DNA from: an uncultured Oscillospiraceae bacterium
GTDB taxonomy: Bacteria > Bacillota > Clostridia > Oscillospirales > Oscillospiraceae
DNA: 50,354 bases
Direction of reading: 5' to 3'
Assembly (NCBI GenBank): GCA_947632155.1
Contig: CANROF010000011.1
Span: 1 to 50,354, forward strand
The notes beneath the pieces were generated by a model. The model worked only from the letters and a program-made list of their open reading frames with translations. It was not told the origin of the DNA and ran no database searches. Shown here one piece after another: positions 1-8,452 of the stretch. Both the position numbers and the translations under genes were made by a program. How positions within the stretch are numbered: position 1 is the stretch's first letter; each line of letters begins with the position of its first letter.

Positions 1-23
1 GCCCCCCAAACGCCCCAGAAAAC

Positions 24-228
24 CTGTCGGAAAAGCCCTGACGGGCTTTTCCGACAAGGGGAACGTGCGGGAAATTTACGCTGAATTTTGCGAAATTCAG
101 CGTAAACTTCCCTGCTGTTTTGCTCCGCGCACGGCCCGTAGGGCCGCACACTCCGCAAAACAAAAGGGATTTTTTCCAAGGCACATGTCCTTGGAAAAAA
201 TATAGAATTTGAGTTTTTTGACAACCTG
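24..228 (+). repeat. Four-hairpin interspersed element, copy A
   Basis: Structured repeat of about 205 bp. Stem I pairs 26-38 with 43-55. Stem II pairs 75-88 with 93-106, with an outer GGGAA/TTCCC clamp. Stem III pairs 116-123 with 155-162 and holds an inner CGGCCC/GGGCCG hairpin. Stem IV pairs 170-180 with 190-200. The ends are imperfect inverted repeats (TGTCGGAAAA and TTTTTTGACA). Homologous to copies at 9391-9588 (reverse) and 20460-20661 (same orientation), with compensatory changes in the stems. A short GC hairpin (229-246) follows at the side of the SLOG gene, which ends at 260 on the minus strand. Function unknown. Confidence 0.85.
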
Positions 229-259
229 CCCCGCCGAAAGGCGGGGGGAGACGGGGCGC

Positions 260-769
260 TTATTCCGGGATTTGAATCTCGATGATCTCGAGCCCCAAGC
301 TTCTGGCGTAGTTCACCGTCTGCATGGTGCCGCCGGGCTTGAAGTCGTAGACGGCGATGAGGATGGAGGCGGAGTCCACCATGTACCGGTTGCGGCGAAG
401 CATACACTCCGGGGTGTACTCCCGGGAAACCAGGGTCTGCCTGTCGCACTGGTGGAGGATATAGTAGTACCGCTCCCGCTCCTGCGGCGTCCAGGCGGCC
501 GACTGCGTCTCGCAGGGCACGGCGGCCTCCAGCTTCACGTCGGGCCACTCGTCCCGGAGGGCTATCACCGACTCGGCGAAGTACATGTCGCACCCCTTGG
601 CCATGCCGCATATGTAGTGGCGCACGCCGGCCTCATACACCGCGCGGACGGCGTCCTCGATGCGGCGCTTGAGCTCCACGCACCGGAGGTCCCGCTCGTC
701 ATATCTCCACGGCAGCTTCTCCGGCCGGTGGCCGGTGAAGGCGCACACCGCCCCCCGCGTAATATCCAT
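260..769 (-). CDS. YpsA-like SLOG family protein (DUF1273)
   Basis: A 169-residue cytoplasmic protein of the SLOG (Rossmann-like nucleotide-binding) superfamily, YpsA/DUF1273 branch. Visible signatures are an N-terminal FTGHRPEKLPW, a central CGMAKGCDMYFAE, the RRNRYMVD stretch and a late PGGTMQTVNYA loop. These are the usual ligand-binding positions of the fold. Length is normal for the family. The ATG at 769 is preceded by AAGGAGG. Family members are linked to nucleotide-derived ligand sensing and, in some Firmicutes, to cell division, but the ligand here is unknown. Monocistronic; divergent from the ABC exporter; repeat copy A lies at its 3' side. Confidence 0.85.
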   Translation of the reverse strand: MDITRGAVCAFTGHRPEKLPWRYDERDLRCVELKRRIEDAVRAVYEAGVRHYICGMAKGCDMYFAESVIALRDEWPDVKLEAAVPCETQSAAWTPQERERYYYILHQCDRQTLVSREYTPECMLRRNRYMVDSASILIAVYDFKPGGTMQTVNYARSLGLEIIEIQIPE

Positions 770-796
770 CCCGCCGCCTCCTTGAGCTTTTTCTAT

Positions 797-825
797 ACTA
801 TACTATATCCGCCCCGGTTTGTCAA
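797..825 (-). promoter_or_regulatory. Sigma-A promoter of the SLOG gene
   Basis: Read on the minus strand: -35 TTGACA (820-825), a 17-bp spacer and -10 TATAGT (797-802), ahead of the start at 769. Divergent from the exporter promoter. Confidence 0.65.
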
Positions 826-836
826 AAAAGTCTTGC

Positions 837-865
837 TTGCACGGTGGGTTTAACTGTGATACAAT
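837..865 (+). promoter_or_regulatory. Sigma-A promoter of the ABC exporter
   Basis: TTGCAC (837-842), 17-bp spacer, TACAAT (860-865), followed by the start codon at 899 with an AAAGGAG ribosome binding site. Confidence 0.6.
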
Positions 866-898
866 ATCCGGGCATCAAACTAAAGGAGCGGGCTCAAA

Positions 899-2647
899 AT
901 GAAACGGGATTTTAAAAACTGGGGACTTTTTCGTATTTTCATAAGCTACTTTAAGCCGCACATGGGGCTTTTCGCGCTGGACATGGCCTGCGCGCTGGCG
1001 ATCTCGCTGGTGGACCTGGCCTTTCCCTACGCCTCACGGCTGTGCCTCTATGAGCTCATCCCGGAAGATCTCTACGGGGCCTTCTTCGCCGTGGTGGGGA
1101 TCGTCGTGGCCTCCTACATCCTGCGGGCGCTTTTGCAGTACGTGGTCATCTACTGGGGCCACGGCTTCGGCGTGCTGGTGGAGGCGGACATAAGGGAGGA
1201 CCTGTTCACGCACCTCCAGACCCTCCCCATGAGCTTTTTTGATTCCAACCGCACGGGGCACCTGATGAGCCGCCTCACGGCGGAGCTTTTTGACATCACG
1301 GAGCTTGCCCACCACGGGCCGGAGGACGTCTTTATCTCCACCGTCACCGTGGCCGGGGCCATCGCCATCCTCTTCACCGTCCAGTGGCGGCTGGCGCTGG
1401 TGATGCTCATCCTCATACCGCTCTTTTTGACCGTGGCGACGCTGAACCGCAAGCGCCTGCGGGACACCTCCCGGAACGTAAAGCGCGTCACGGCCTCCAT
1501 AAACGCGGACATCGAGTCCAGCCTCTCCGGGATGCGTACCGCCAAGGCCTTCGCCAACGAGGGCTCCGAGCACAGCAAATTCGACGCCGCCAACGACCGC
1601 TTCCGAGTCTCCAAAAAGGACCAGTACAAGGCCATGGGCGTCTTTCAGAGCTCCCTGGAGCTGTTCACCTCCATCATGCCCGTGGCGGTCATCGCTTACG
1701 GAGGCTTACTCATCATGAGGGGCTACATGGACTACCGGGACCTCATCACTTTCACGCTCTACACCTCCACCTTCATAACGCCCATCCGGAAGCTGGCCAA
1801 TCTCTCCGAAATGCTGGTGAACGGCACGGCGGGGCTCTCGCGCTTCGTGGAGCTCATGCGGGTGGAGCCGGAGCTTGTGGACAAGCCCGACGCTGTGGAG
1901 CTCAAAAACGTCCGGGGGCGGATAGACGTCAACGACGTGAGCTTCTCCTACGGCCGGGACGACGCCGAGGTCCTGCGGCATGTGAGCCTCCACGTCTCCC
2001 CCGGGGAGACGGTGGCGGTGGTGGGGCCCTCCGGCGGGGGAAAGACCACGCTTTGCAGCCTCATCCCCCGGTTTTACGACGTGACGGGCGGCTCCATCAC
2101 CGTGGACGGCCTGGACGTCCGGGACGTGACGCAAAAGAGCCTCCGGCGGAACATCGGCGTGGTGCAGCAGGACGTGTTCCTGTTCGCCGACACCGTCATG
2201 AACAACATCCGCTACGGCCGCCCCGGCGCCACGGACGACGAGGTGGCCGAGGCCGCCCGCCGGGCCGAGATCTACGACGACATCATGGCCATGCCCCAGG
2301 GCTTCGATACATACGTGGGGGAGCGGGGGGCGCTTTTGTCCGGGGGACAGAAGCAGCGCATCTCCATCGCCCGCATATTCTTAAAAAATCCCCCGGTGCT
2401 CATCTTGGACGAGGCCACGTCGGCGCTGGATTCCGTGACGGAGGCGAAGATCCAGCGGGCCTTCGACGAGCTGGCCAGGGGCCGCACCACCCTCATCATC
2501 GCCCACCGCCTCTCCACCGTCCGCTCCGCCGGGAGAATCCTGGTGATAAGGGACGGCGTCATCACCGAGCAGGGCACCCACGCCGAGCTTCTGGCAAAAA
2601 ACGGGGATTACGCGAACCTGTACAATACGCAAAATCTGCATATGTGA
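899..2647 (+). CDS. ABC exporter, fused permease and ATPase
   Basis: A 582-residue half-transporter of the MsbA/LmrA type. An N-terminal six-helix type-1 exporter domain (about residues 15-310) is followed by one nucleotide-binding domain. The ATPase shows Walker A GPSGGGKTT (about 375-383), the signature LSGGQ (about 480), Walker B VLILDEATSALD (about 500) and the switch histidine in IIAHRLST. It should work as a homodimer in the membrane, exporting a lipid, drug or peptide. Nothing here indicates the substrate. Start at 899 is backed by AAAGGAG. It stands alone, with no partner half-transporter beside it, which favours a homodimer. Confidence 0.92.
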   Translation: MKRDFKNWGLFRIFISYFKPHMGLFALDMACALAISLVDLAFPYASRLCLYELIPEDLYGAFFAVVGIVVASYILRALLQYVVIYWGHGFGVLVEADIREDLFTHLQTLPMSFFDSNRTGHLMSRLTAELFDITELAHHGPEDVFISTVTVAGAIAILFTVQWRLALVMLILIPLFLTVATLNRKRLRDTSRNVKRVTASINADIESSLSGMRTAKAFANEGSEHSKFDAANDRFRVSKKDQYKAMGVFQSSLELFTSIMPVAVIAYGGLLIMRGYMDYRDLITFTLYTSTFITPIRKLANLSEMLVNGTAGLSRFVELMRVEPELVDKPDAVELKNVRGRIDVNDVSFSYGRDDAEVLRHVSLHVSPGETVAVVGPSGGGKTTLCSLIPRFYDVTGGSITVDGLDVRDVTQKSLRRNIGVVQQDVFLFADTVMNNIRYGRPGATDDEVAEAARRAEIYDDIMAMPQGFDTYVGERGALLSGGQKQRISIARIFLKNPPVLILDEATSALDSVTEAKIQRAFDELARGRTTLIIAHRLSTVRSAGRILVIRDGVITEQGTHAELLAKNGDYANLYNTQNLHM

Positions 2648-3110
2648 AGAAATGGGCCCGCCGGAAAGAGGAGCATTCCGGAACAATGGGCGGCCCCGAT
2701 GTCAATGTCATTAAGTTAAGCAAAATCTGAGCCTCAAATTTAACGCGATAACCGATAATCTCGCTGTACGGGCCGTGACCGCAGGGAATGCCCTTGGGCA
2801 CGCCCACAGCGGCCCATTCCGGTTTATTGCCGCGCACCGTTGAACGGAGGGCGGGAGCGCAACAAAAGCGCGGGCCGATGTGGTCATCGGCCCCTACATG
2901 GAAGATTTCGCGGCTATCGGAAATGTTCGAATTCCCTCGTAGGAGGTTTTTCGTTGTGCAGCATTATGGCCGCTAACTGAATGACATTGGCCCAGATGTG
3001 CCGCCCGCGCCCCGATAACGCAAATCGCCCAAATTGACGCGATAACCAATCCTATACGCCGTAAGGGCCGATGACCACATCGGCCCATCCCCGGTTTTTG
3101 CCATAATAAA
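2648..3110. repeat. Field of dispersed variable-arm hairpin repeats (left cluster)
   Basis: This gene-free stretch of about 500 bp is mostly copies of one repeat. Units lie near 2733-2825 (+), 2868-2902 (reverse) and 3019-3094 (+). Each has a conserved shoulder related to GCCCAAATCAACGCGAAAACC, then a GC hairpin opening with GTACGGGCC or GTAGGGGCC and closing with GGCCCATCCCCGG. The arms differ between units, yet each pairs with itself. The same family recurs at 49.8-50.3 kb. Short open frames across it look spurious. Confidence 0.7.
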
Positions 3111-3114
3111 CGAT

Positions 3115-3142
3115 CGCCGCGCGGTGCGCGGCGAATACTTTT
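3115..3142. terminator. Hairpin at the 3' side of the DUF6056-like gene
   Basis: A 7-bp GC stem (3115-3121 with 3127-3133). On the plus strand it is followed by a T-run (AATACTTTTT). On the minus strand, the direction of the neighbouring gene, it is followed by ATCGTTTATTA, so termination there is only moderately supported. Confidence 0.4.
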
Positions 3143-3156
3143 TGGTGTTATTTGAC

Positions 3157-4482
3157 TTATTTCCCAATCACGCTGTCGAGGCCGTGGTAGGAGGCGAACT
3201 GGGTGTTGGGCCAGGTGTCGGCGGTGTCGGTGGCCAGGTCCCGGAGGCCCCAGAAGGCACTGTAGGGGGTGGTGGGGTGGACCAGCGGGAGCTCCAGGTC
3301 GCGCTCACCGGCCGCCAGGGCGCTTTCGATGACGTCCTCCCGGTCCCTGTATTCCGCGTAGCTCCGCCAAATGCTGTAGGTCCCTTCGATCAGGGAGAAG
3401 GCAAAGACCACCGTCAGCGCCGCGACGGCGGAGCACCGCAGGGCCTCGCCGGCGCGGCACACGTCAAACCCCGCCAGCAGGAGGGCGCAGGCCAGGATGA
3501 GCAGCGTCACCGGGGCGCTGGCGCAGCGCTCCGGGTAGTACCCGGCGAATATGAGCATGTAGTTGCCGCCCACGGCCCCCACGGCCAGGACCGCGGAGAG
3601 CGCCACGCGCTTCCCCGGGACCTTCATGAAGAGCGCCAGCACCGCCAGCACCGCCCAGATAATGAGCAGCGTCCGGCCAAAGTCACGGAGCATCTGCGTG
3701 GCGGAGGAGATGTTGCCGATCAGCGTCCCCAGGGCCATACTGCTCTTTTTGGCCTTCATCTCCGCGGGCATGCTCATGAGGAGCATATAGCCCACGCCGC
3801 CGATGCCGATGGGGGCCAGGAGCCAGCTTTTGAGGCTCCTTTTGTCAAAAAGGAGGGACAGCGCCATCAGCGCCGCGGCGATAAAGAGGCCCACAAAGCT
3901 CATGACCTCGATGTACATCCCGAAGGGCAGGGCCAGGACGCAGAAGACCGCCCGCTGCCAGGACTTTTTTATGAGCTCTCCGCCGTGCATGAGCCGGTAG
4001 ACATAGGGGGAAATAAAGAGCATCCCGAAGCCCATGCCCCAGAGGTAGTTCACCGACCCCAACTGCCAGAGGGCCACCTGGCCGAAAACGGGCATCCAGT
4101 ACCAAAGGGCCATGAAAATGCCGGCGCCGATGAGGATGTTCCGCTTTGCACCCACCGAGGCGACGCGCCAGAGGACGTACCAGAGGAGCGTGAACATCCC
4201 GGCGTTTGCGAAGTTGAAGGGGGCCTTGGGCCAGATCATAAAGAGCTCCCCGAAAAAGTGGCTCACCACCCGGCCGTTCATGGCGTAGCTGTGGACGTAC
4301 ATGGACTTTACCACGTCCAGGACCGACTCCACGTGTTCGTGGTCGTGAAAGCCGTAGCGGTAGACGTAGTCGTCCGCCACATAGGGCGTCAGGAAATTCA
4401 AAAGCAGCATAAAGAGAAAGACCGCCAGGGCCAGACCCGCGGCGCACCATTTTGAATTCAAGGCCGAAGTGAGCCTTTTCAT
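3157..4482 (-). CDS. Polytopic membrane protein, DUF6056-like
   Basis: About 441 residues with roughly ten to twelve hydrophobic segments and short polar loops. It resembles the DUF6056 group, whose layout suggests GT-C-type membrane glycosyltransferases. An early acidic-aromatic loop (PYVADDYVYRYGF) after the first membrane helix sits where GT-C enzymes carry their acidic motif. The start is placed at 4482 (MKRLTSALNS) because a G-rich Shine-Dalgarno stretch precedes it. An upstream in-frame ATG at 4509 has no ribosome binding site. Substrate unknown; a cell-envelope polysaccharide role is an inference. Divergent from obgE. Confidence 0.7.
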   Translation of the reverse strand: MKRLTSALNSKWCAAGLALAVFLFMLLLNFLTPYVADDYVYRYGFHDHEHVESVLDVVKSMYVHSYAMNGRVVSHFFGELFMIWPKAPFNFANAGMFTLLWYVLWRVASVGAKRNILIGAGIFMALWYWMPVFGQVALWQLGSVNYLWGMGFGMLFISPYVYRLMHGGELIKKSWQRAVFCVLALPFGMYIEVMSFVGLFIAAALMALSLLFDKRSLKSWLLAPIGIGGVGYMLLMSMPAEMKAKKSSMALGTLIGNISSATQMLRDFGRTLLIIWAVLAVLALFMKVPGKRVALSAVLAVGAVGGNYMLIFAGYYPERCASAPVTLLILACALLLAGFDVCRAGEALRCSAVAALTVVFAFSLIEGTYSIWRSYAEYRDREDVIESALAAGERDLELPLVHPTTPYSAFWGLRDLATDTADTWPNTQFASYHGLDSVIGK

Positions 4483-4523
4483 ACCGGCAATTCCCCCCTG
4501 AAAAAACATCTGGGTACAGCAAT

Positions 4524-4552
4524 ACTATAATATCCCCCGGGGGAAATGTCAA
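4524..4552 (-). promoter_or_regulatory. Promoter of the DUF6056-like gene
   Basis: On the minus strand: TTGACA (4547-4552), 17-bp spacer, TATAGT (4524-4529). The spacer contains a perfect CCCCCGGGGG palindrome that could be an operator or simply a GC-rich spacer. Confidence 0.6.
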
Positions 4553-4558
4553 TAATTC

Positions 4559-4587
4559 TTGAAAATACCCTCCGCATCTGGTAGAAT
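4559..4587 (+). promoter_or_regulatory. Promoter of obgE
   Basis: TTGAAA (4559-4564), 17-bp spacer, TAGAAT (4582-4587). It is back-to-back with the divergent promoter; the two -35 boxes are 6 bp apart. Confidence 0.55.
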
Positions 4588-4631
4588 AACAGCAAATACC
4601 GAATACTTCATTTTTCAAAGGAAGAGACGAG

Positions 4632-5897
4632 ATGTTCGTAGACAAAGCGACGATCGAGATAAAGGCGGGGCGCGGCGGCAACGGCGCCGTGGCCTTCCAC
4701 CGGGAAAAATACGTGGCCTCCGGCGGGCCCGACGGCGGCGACGGAGGGGACGGCGGCGACGTGGTGCTGATCCCGGACGCCAACATGTCCACCCTTATGG
4801 ACTTTCGCTATAAGCGCAAGTACGCCGCCGGCAACGGCGCCGACGGCACGGGCAAGCGCTGCTCCGGCAAGCGGGGGGAGGACCTGGTCATCCGCGTCCC
4901 CCTGGGCACCGTGGTCCGGGACAGGGCCACCGGGGCGGTGATGGCGGATATGTCCGCCACGGAGCGCTTTGTGGCCGCCCGGGGCGGCTCCGGCGGCTGG
5001 GGCAACGCCCACTTCGCCACCCCCACCCGCCAGGCCCCCCGGTTTGCCAAGGCGGGCCTGCCGGGAGCGGAGCGGGAGATCGTCCTGGAGCTGAAGCTCC
5101 TGGCGGACGTGGGGCTGGTGGGCTTTCCCAATGTGGGCAAGTCCACGCTTTTGGCCGCCGTCACAAGGGCCCGGCCGAAGATCGCCAATTACCACTTCAC
5201 CACGCTCTTTCCGAATTTAGGCGTGGTCTACGCCGGGGAGAACCGGAGCTTCGTCCTGGCGGACATCCCCGGCATCATCGAGGGCGCCAGCGCGGGCGCC
5301 GGGCTGGGCCACGATTTTCTGCGGCACATCGACCGCTGCCGCCTGGTCTTGCACGTGGTGGACGTCTCCGGCAGCGAGGGCCGGGACCCCATCGAGGATT
5401 TTGAGACGATAAACCGGGAGCTTGCGGAGTATTCCCCGGCACTGGCCTCCCGGCCCATGGCGGTGGCCGCCAACAAGTGCGACATGGCCTCGCCGGAGCA
5501 GATAGAGCGCCTTAAAATGCGCGTCTGCGCCGCCGGGATGGATTTCTTCCCCATCTCCGCCGCGGCCCAGACCGGCACCCAGGAGCTTGTCCGGGCGGTG
5601 AGCTATAAGCTTGCGTCCCTCCCGCCCATCGCCACCTTTGAGCCGGAGTACGTGGAGCCGGAGGAGCCGGAGGAGCTGCCCGACCCCGAGATCGACCGGG
5701 AGGACGGCGTCTGGTATGTGGACGGCGGCTGGGTGGAGCGGCTGGTCCAGAACGTGAACTTCGGCGACTACGAGTCCCGGATGTACTTCGACCGGACCCT
5801 CCGGGACCGGGGGGTCTTCCAAAGGCTCGAGGACCTGGGCGTTGAGGAGGGCGACACCGTCTGCGTCAGCGGCATAGAGTTTGAGTATAAAAGATGA
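4632..5897 (+). CDS. obgE: GTPase ObgE/CgtA
   Basis: A 421-residue Obg-family GTPase, associated with the large ribosomal subunit, stress adaptation and, in spore formers, sporulation onset. Three domains are clear. The glycine-rich Obg fold (1-157) has the GGDGGDGGDV stretch. The G domain (about 158-330) has P-loop GFPNVGKST (164-172), DIPGIIEGA, NKCD and SAAA. The C-terminal OCT domain (about 350-421) has the WYVDGGWVERLV segment. Length is typical for Gram-positive Obg. The ATG at 4632 follows GGAAGAG. It stands alone here, without the rplU-rpmA genes that often precede it. Confidence 0.97.
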   Translation: MFVDKATIEIKAGRGGNGAVAFHREKYVASGGPDGGDGGDGGDVVLIPDANMSTLMDFRYKRKYAAGNGADGTGKRCSGKRGEDLVIRVPLGTVVRDRATGAVMADMSATERFVAARGGSGGWGNAHFATPTRQAPRFAKAGLPGAEREIVLELKLLADVGLVGFPNVGKSTLLAAVTRARPKIANYHFTTLFPNLGVVYAGENRSFVLADIPGIIEGASAGAGLGHDFLRHIDRCRLVLHVVDVSGSEGRDPIEDFETINRELAEYSPALASRPMAVAANKCDMASPEQIERLKMRVCAAGMDFFPISAAAQTGTQELVRAVSYKLASLPPIATFEPEYVEPEEPEELPDPEIDREDGVWYVDGGWVERLVQNVNFGDYESRMYFDRTLRDRGVFQRLEDLGVEEGDTVCVSGIEFEYKR

Positions 5898-5927
5898 GGC
5901 CGGGGCCCTGCGGGGCGGGCAAATCTC

Positions 5928-5956
5928 TTGACAATTTATGTGGGAAATAATACAAT
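5928..5956 (+). promoter_or_regulatory. Promoter of the xpaC-telA operon
   Basis: TTGACA (5928-5933), 17-bp spacer, TACAAT (5951-5956), about 40-50 bp before the first gene. Confidence 0.7.
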
Positions 5957-6006
5957 ATATACGTGTAGAAATTTCCTGAAGGGAGGCGCGGGACACGAAA
6001 AAGACC

Positions 6007-6642
6007 GTGATAAAGCGCTCGGCGGCGCCGTTTTACGCCGTGGCCACGCTGTGGCTGGTGTGGTGTGTGGTCCTGCCGCTTTATAAGCTGTGGCACCTGG
6101 CGCTGCTCATCGCCCTGTCGGCGGGGGTGTTCGCGCTCTTTTCAAAGCTCTTCCCCGGCAAAAAGGTGGAGGTGGAGGTCCCCGAGCCGGAGCCGGAGCC
6201 CGTCACCACGGGGGACGCGGAAACCGACGCCCTCCTGCGGGAGGGGGAGCAGGCCGTCCGGGAGCTCAAGCGCCTGGGCGCGTCCATCCGGGAGCCCTCC
6301 GTGAGGGCGCGGGTGGAGGAGCTGGCGGGGCTGACGGACAAAATTTTCCGGGACATCGTGGACGACCCCAAGGACGTGCCCCAGGTCCGGCGCTTCGCCG
6401 GGTATTACCTGCCCACCACCATGAAGCTCCTGAACGCCTACGACCGCATGAGCGGCGAGGCCGCGGGGGAGAACGTGTCCGGGACGCTTCGGCGCATCGA
6501 GGACATCCTGGACACCACCGTGGCGGCCTACCGCAAGCAGTACGACGCCCTCTTCGCCAACGAGGCGCTGGACATCGAGACGGACATAACGGTTTTGGAG
6601 TCCATGCTCAAGCGCGAAGGGCTCGCCGGGAAAGATTTTTAA
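6007..6642 (+). CDS. xpaC: XpaC-like membrane protein
   Basis: A 211-residue member of the XpaC family, named after 5-bromo-4-chloroindolyl phosphate hydrolysis, which commonly precedes telA. Two adjacent membrane helices (about residues 8-48) are followed by an acidic-proline linker and a mostly helical cytoplasmic domain. The annotated start is the GTG at 6007, but the strong GGGAGG box (5981-5986) is 20 nt away from it. The in-frame codon with ideal spacing is ACG at 5995, which would give the natural-looking N-terminus (M)KKTVIKR. A rare ACG start or a T-to-C change of an ATG is therefore plausible. First gene of a four-gene operon. Confidence 0.8.
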   Translation: MIKRSAAPFYAVATLWLVWCVVLPLYKLWHLALLIALSAGVFALFSKLFPGKKVEVEVPEPEPEPVTTGDAETDALLREGEQAVRELKRLGASIREPSVRARVEELAGLTDKIFRDIVDDPKDVPQVRRFAGYYLPTTMKLLNAYDRMSGEAAGENVSGTLRRIEDILDTTVAAYRKQYDALFANEALDIETDITVLESMLKREGLAGKDF

Positions 6643-6673
6643 AATCAAAAGCTATAAGAAAGGACGCGTTACC

Positions 6674-7849
6674 ATGACTGAACAAGAAGAATACATCCCC
6701 ACTCTCACCTTCAACGCCACACCCACTACGCCCGCGGACCAGCAGGCGGCGGCGCAGGCCGCGGCCGCGGCGGCCGCCGCGGAGCCCCAGGCCCCCGTCG
6801 TCACCGCCACCGAGCACGAGGAGAGTGTGCTCTCCGAAGCGGAGCTCCAGGCCGTGGAGGAATTTTCCAAGAAGATCGACATCACCGACGCCAACGCCGT
6901 CCTCCAGTACGGCGCCGCCAGCCAGAAGAACATCGCCGATTTCTCCGGCCAGACCCTCCAGAACGTCCGCACCAAGGACATGGGCGAGGTCGGCGGGATG
7001 CTCTCCGACCTTGTGGTGGAGCTCAAGGACTTCGACTACGACGGCGAGGAGAAGCGGGGCCTCTTCGGCTTCAAGCGGAAGGTCCAGAATCAGATAGCCT
7101 CCCTGAAGGCCCAGTTTGACAAGGCCGAGGTCAACGTGGACAAGATCGCCGGGATGCTGGAAAAGCACCAGATCACCCTTTTGAAGGACGTGGCCACCTT
7201 AGACAAGATGTACGAGCTCAATCAGGCGTATTATAAGGAGCTGACCATGTACATCCTGGCCGGCAAGAGGCGCCTCAAGGAGTGCGAGGAGACGGTCCTG
7301 CCCCAGCTCCAGGAGAAGGCCAAAAAGTCCGGCCTCCCCGAGGACGCCCAGGCCGTCAACGACTATCAGAACATGATCAGCCGCTTTGACAAAAAGCTCC
7401 ACGACCTGGAGCTCACCAGGATGATCTCCGTCCAGATGTCCCCCCAGATAAGGCTCATCCAGAATAACGACACCCTGATGGTGGAGAAGATCCAGACCTC
7501 CCTTGTGAACACCATACCCCTTTGGAAGAGCCAGATGGTCCTGGCCCTGGGCCAGCACCACTCCCAGCAGGCCATGGAGGCCCAGCGCGAGGTCACCAAC
7601 ATGACCAACGAGCTTCTGAAGAAGAACGCCGAAATGCTCAAGCAGGGCTCCGTGGAGATCGCCCGGGAGTCCGAGCGGGGCATCGTGGATATTGAGACGC
7701 TGAAGGCCACCAACCAGTCCCTCATCGAGACGCTGGAGGAGGTCCGCACCATCCAGGTGGAGGGCGCGGCCAAGCGCCGCCAGGCCGAGGTGGAGCTTGG
7801 CAAGATCGAGTCCGACCTCAAGAACAAGCTCCTGGAGATCAATAAATGA
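6674..7849 (+). CDS. telA: TelA family toxic-anion resistance protein
   Basis: A 391-residue cytoplasmic, largely coiled-coil protein of the TelA/KlaA family. An Ala/Gln-rich low-complexity N-terminus (about 20-45) precedes the TelA domain (about 75-385). The domain contains characteristic stretches such as LKRYFD-like spacer helices, SVQMSPQIRLIQNND and IPLWKSQMVLAL. Family members are linked to tellurite and cell-envelope stress, but the biochemical role is unknown. AAAGGA precedes the ATG. It overlaps the next gene by ATGA, indicating translational coupling. Confidence 0.92.
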   Translation: MTEQEEYIPTLTFNATPTTPADQQAAAQAAAAAAAAEPQAPVVTATEHEESVLSEAELQAVEEFSKKIDITDANAVLQYGAASQKNIADFSGQTLQNVRTKDMGEVGGMLSDLVVELKDFDYDGEEKRGLFGFKRKVQNQIASLKAQFDKAEVNVDKIAGMLEKHQITLLKDVATLDKMYELNQAYYKELTMYILAGKRRLKECEETVLPQLQEKAKKSGLPEDAQAVNDYQNMISRFDKKLHDLELTRMISVQMSPQIRLIQNNDTLMVEKIQTSLVNTIPLWKSQMVLALGQHHSQQAMEAQREVTNMTNELLKKNAEMLKQGSVEIARESERGIVDIETLKATNQSLIETLEEVRTIQVEGAAKRRQAEVELGKIESDLKNKLLEINK

Positions 7850-8442
7850 GCAGCGCCCAGGCCCAGGCCCGGGAGCCCAAGGGCGGCGCCGGCATCGCCG
7901 CCGACAGGCGCTTCGCCGCCGCGGTGATGGCGCTGGTGATACTCATATTCACGCCGATAGGGGCAAGGATGAGCCTCCGGCGGGCCGTGGACGGCGTGGA
8001 GGAGCTTTTCTTCACCGGCGTCCAGGGCCGTGGGGCCGTGGCGGACTTTCTTGAGGACGCCAAGGACGCCGCCCTGGGGCTCATCACCGTGGGCGCCAAG
8101 TACGACGCCGCCGCGGGGGAGACAGGCGAGCTCCGGGCGGACAGGGGGCTTCTCTTGGACGCCCTGAAGGACGGGGACATAGGCGAAATTGCCAATGCCA
8201 ACGCCCTGATGGCGGAGTCCTTCAACGCCCTGAGGGATAAGCTGGGGACGCTTGGGCTCTCCGGGGAGGACGCCGAGGCGCTTCGCTCCTACGGCGAGAG
8301 CTTTGACGGCGCCCAGGGCGCCGTGGCCCACTCCAATTATAACGAGGCCGCGGCGGAGTTCATCGCGGACACTTACCGGCGCTTCCCCGCCAATATCATC
8401 GGCTCGGCGCTGGGCGTAGACCCGCCCGCCCAATTTAAGTGA
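7846..8442 (+). CDS. LemA-related single-pass membrane protein
   Basis: A 198-residue protein with one membrane helix near residues 24-42 and a helical remainder. The C-terminal part (YNEAAAEFIADTYRRFPAN, then GSALGVDPPAQFK) matches the end of LemA-family proteins, where YN, FP.N and a terminal P..F are conserved. The rest is diverged, so the family call rests mainly on the tail and on context, since LemA and TPM-domain genes are commonly adjacent. It starts inside the telA stop (ATGA) and ends 10 bp before the TPM gene. Confidence 0.7.
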   Translation: MSSAQAQAREPKGGAGIAADRRFAAAVMALVILIFTPIGARMSLRRAVDGVEELFFTGVQGRGAVADFLEDAKDAALGLITVGAKYDAAAGETGELRADRGLLLDALKDGDIGEIANANALMAESFNALRDKLGTLGLSGEDAEALRSYGESFDGAQGAVAHSNYNEAAAEFIADTYRRFPANIIGSALGVDPPAQFK

Positions 8443-8452
8443 GGTGCGCGCC

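Noticed and set aside
2648-3156. Several short proteins in the repeat fields (also at 49786-50288)
   Set aside because: The frames follow the hairpin repeats in both orientations, have Arg/Pro-rich nonsense composition and no ribosome binding sites.
3124-4455. A 443-codon plus-strand frame opposite the DUF6056-like membrane gene
   Set aside because: Composition is Gly/His/Gln/Glu-rich with no hydrophobic core or motif. The minus strand encodes a coherent polytopic protein with promoter and ribosome binding site.
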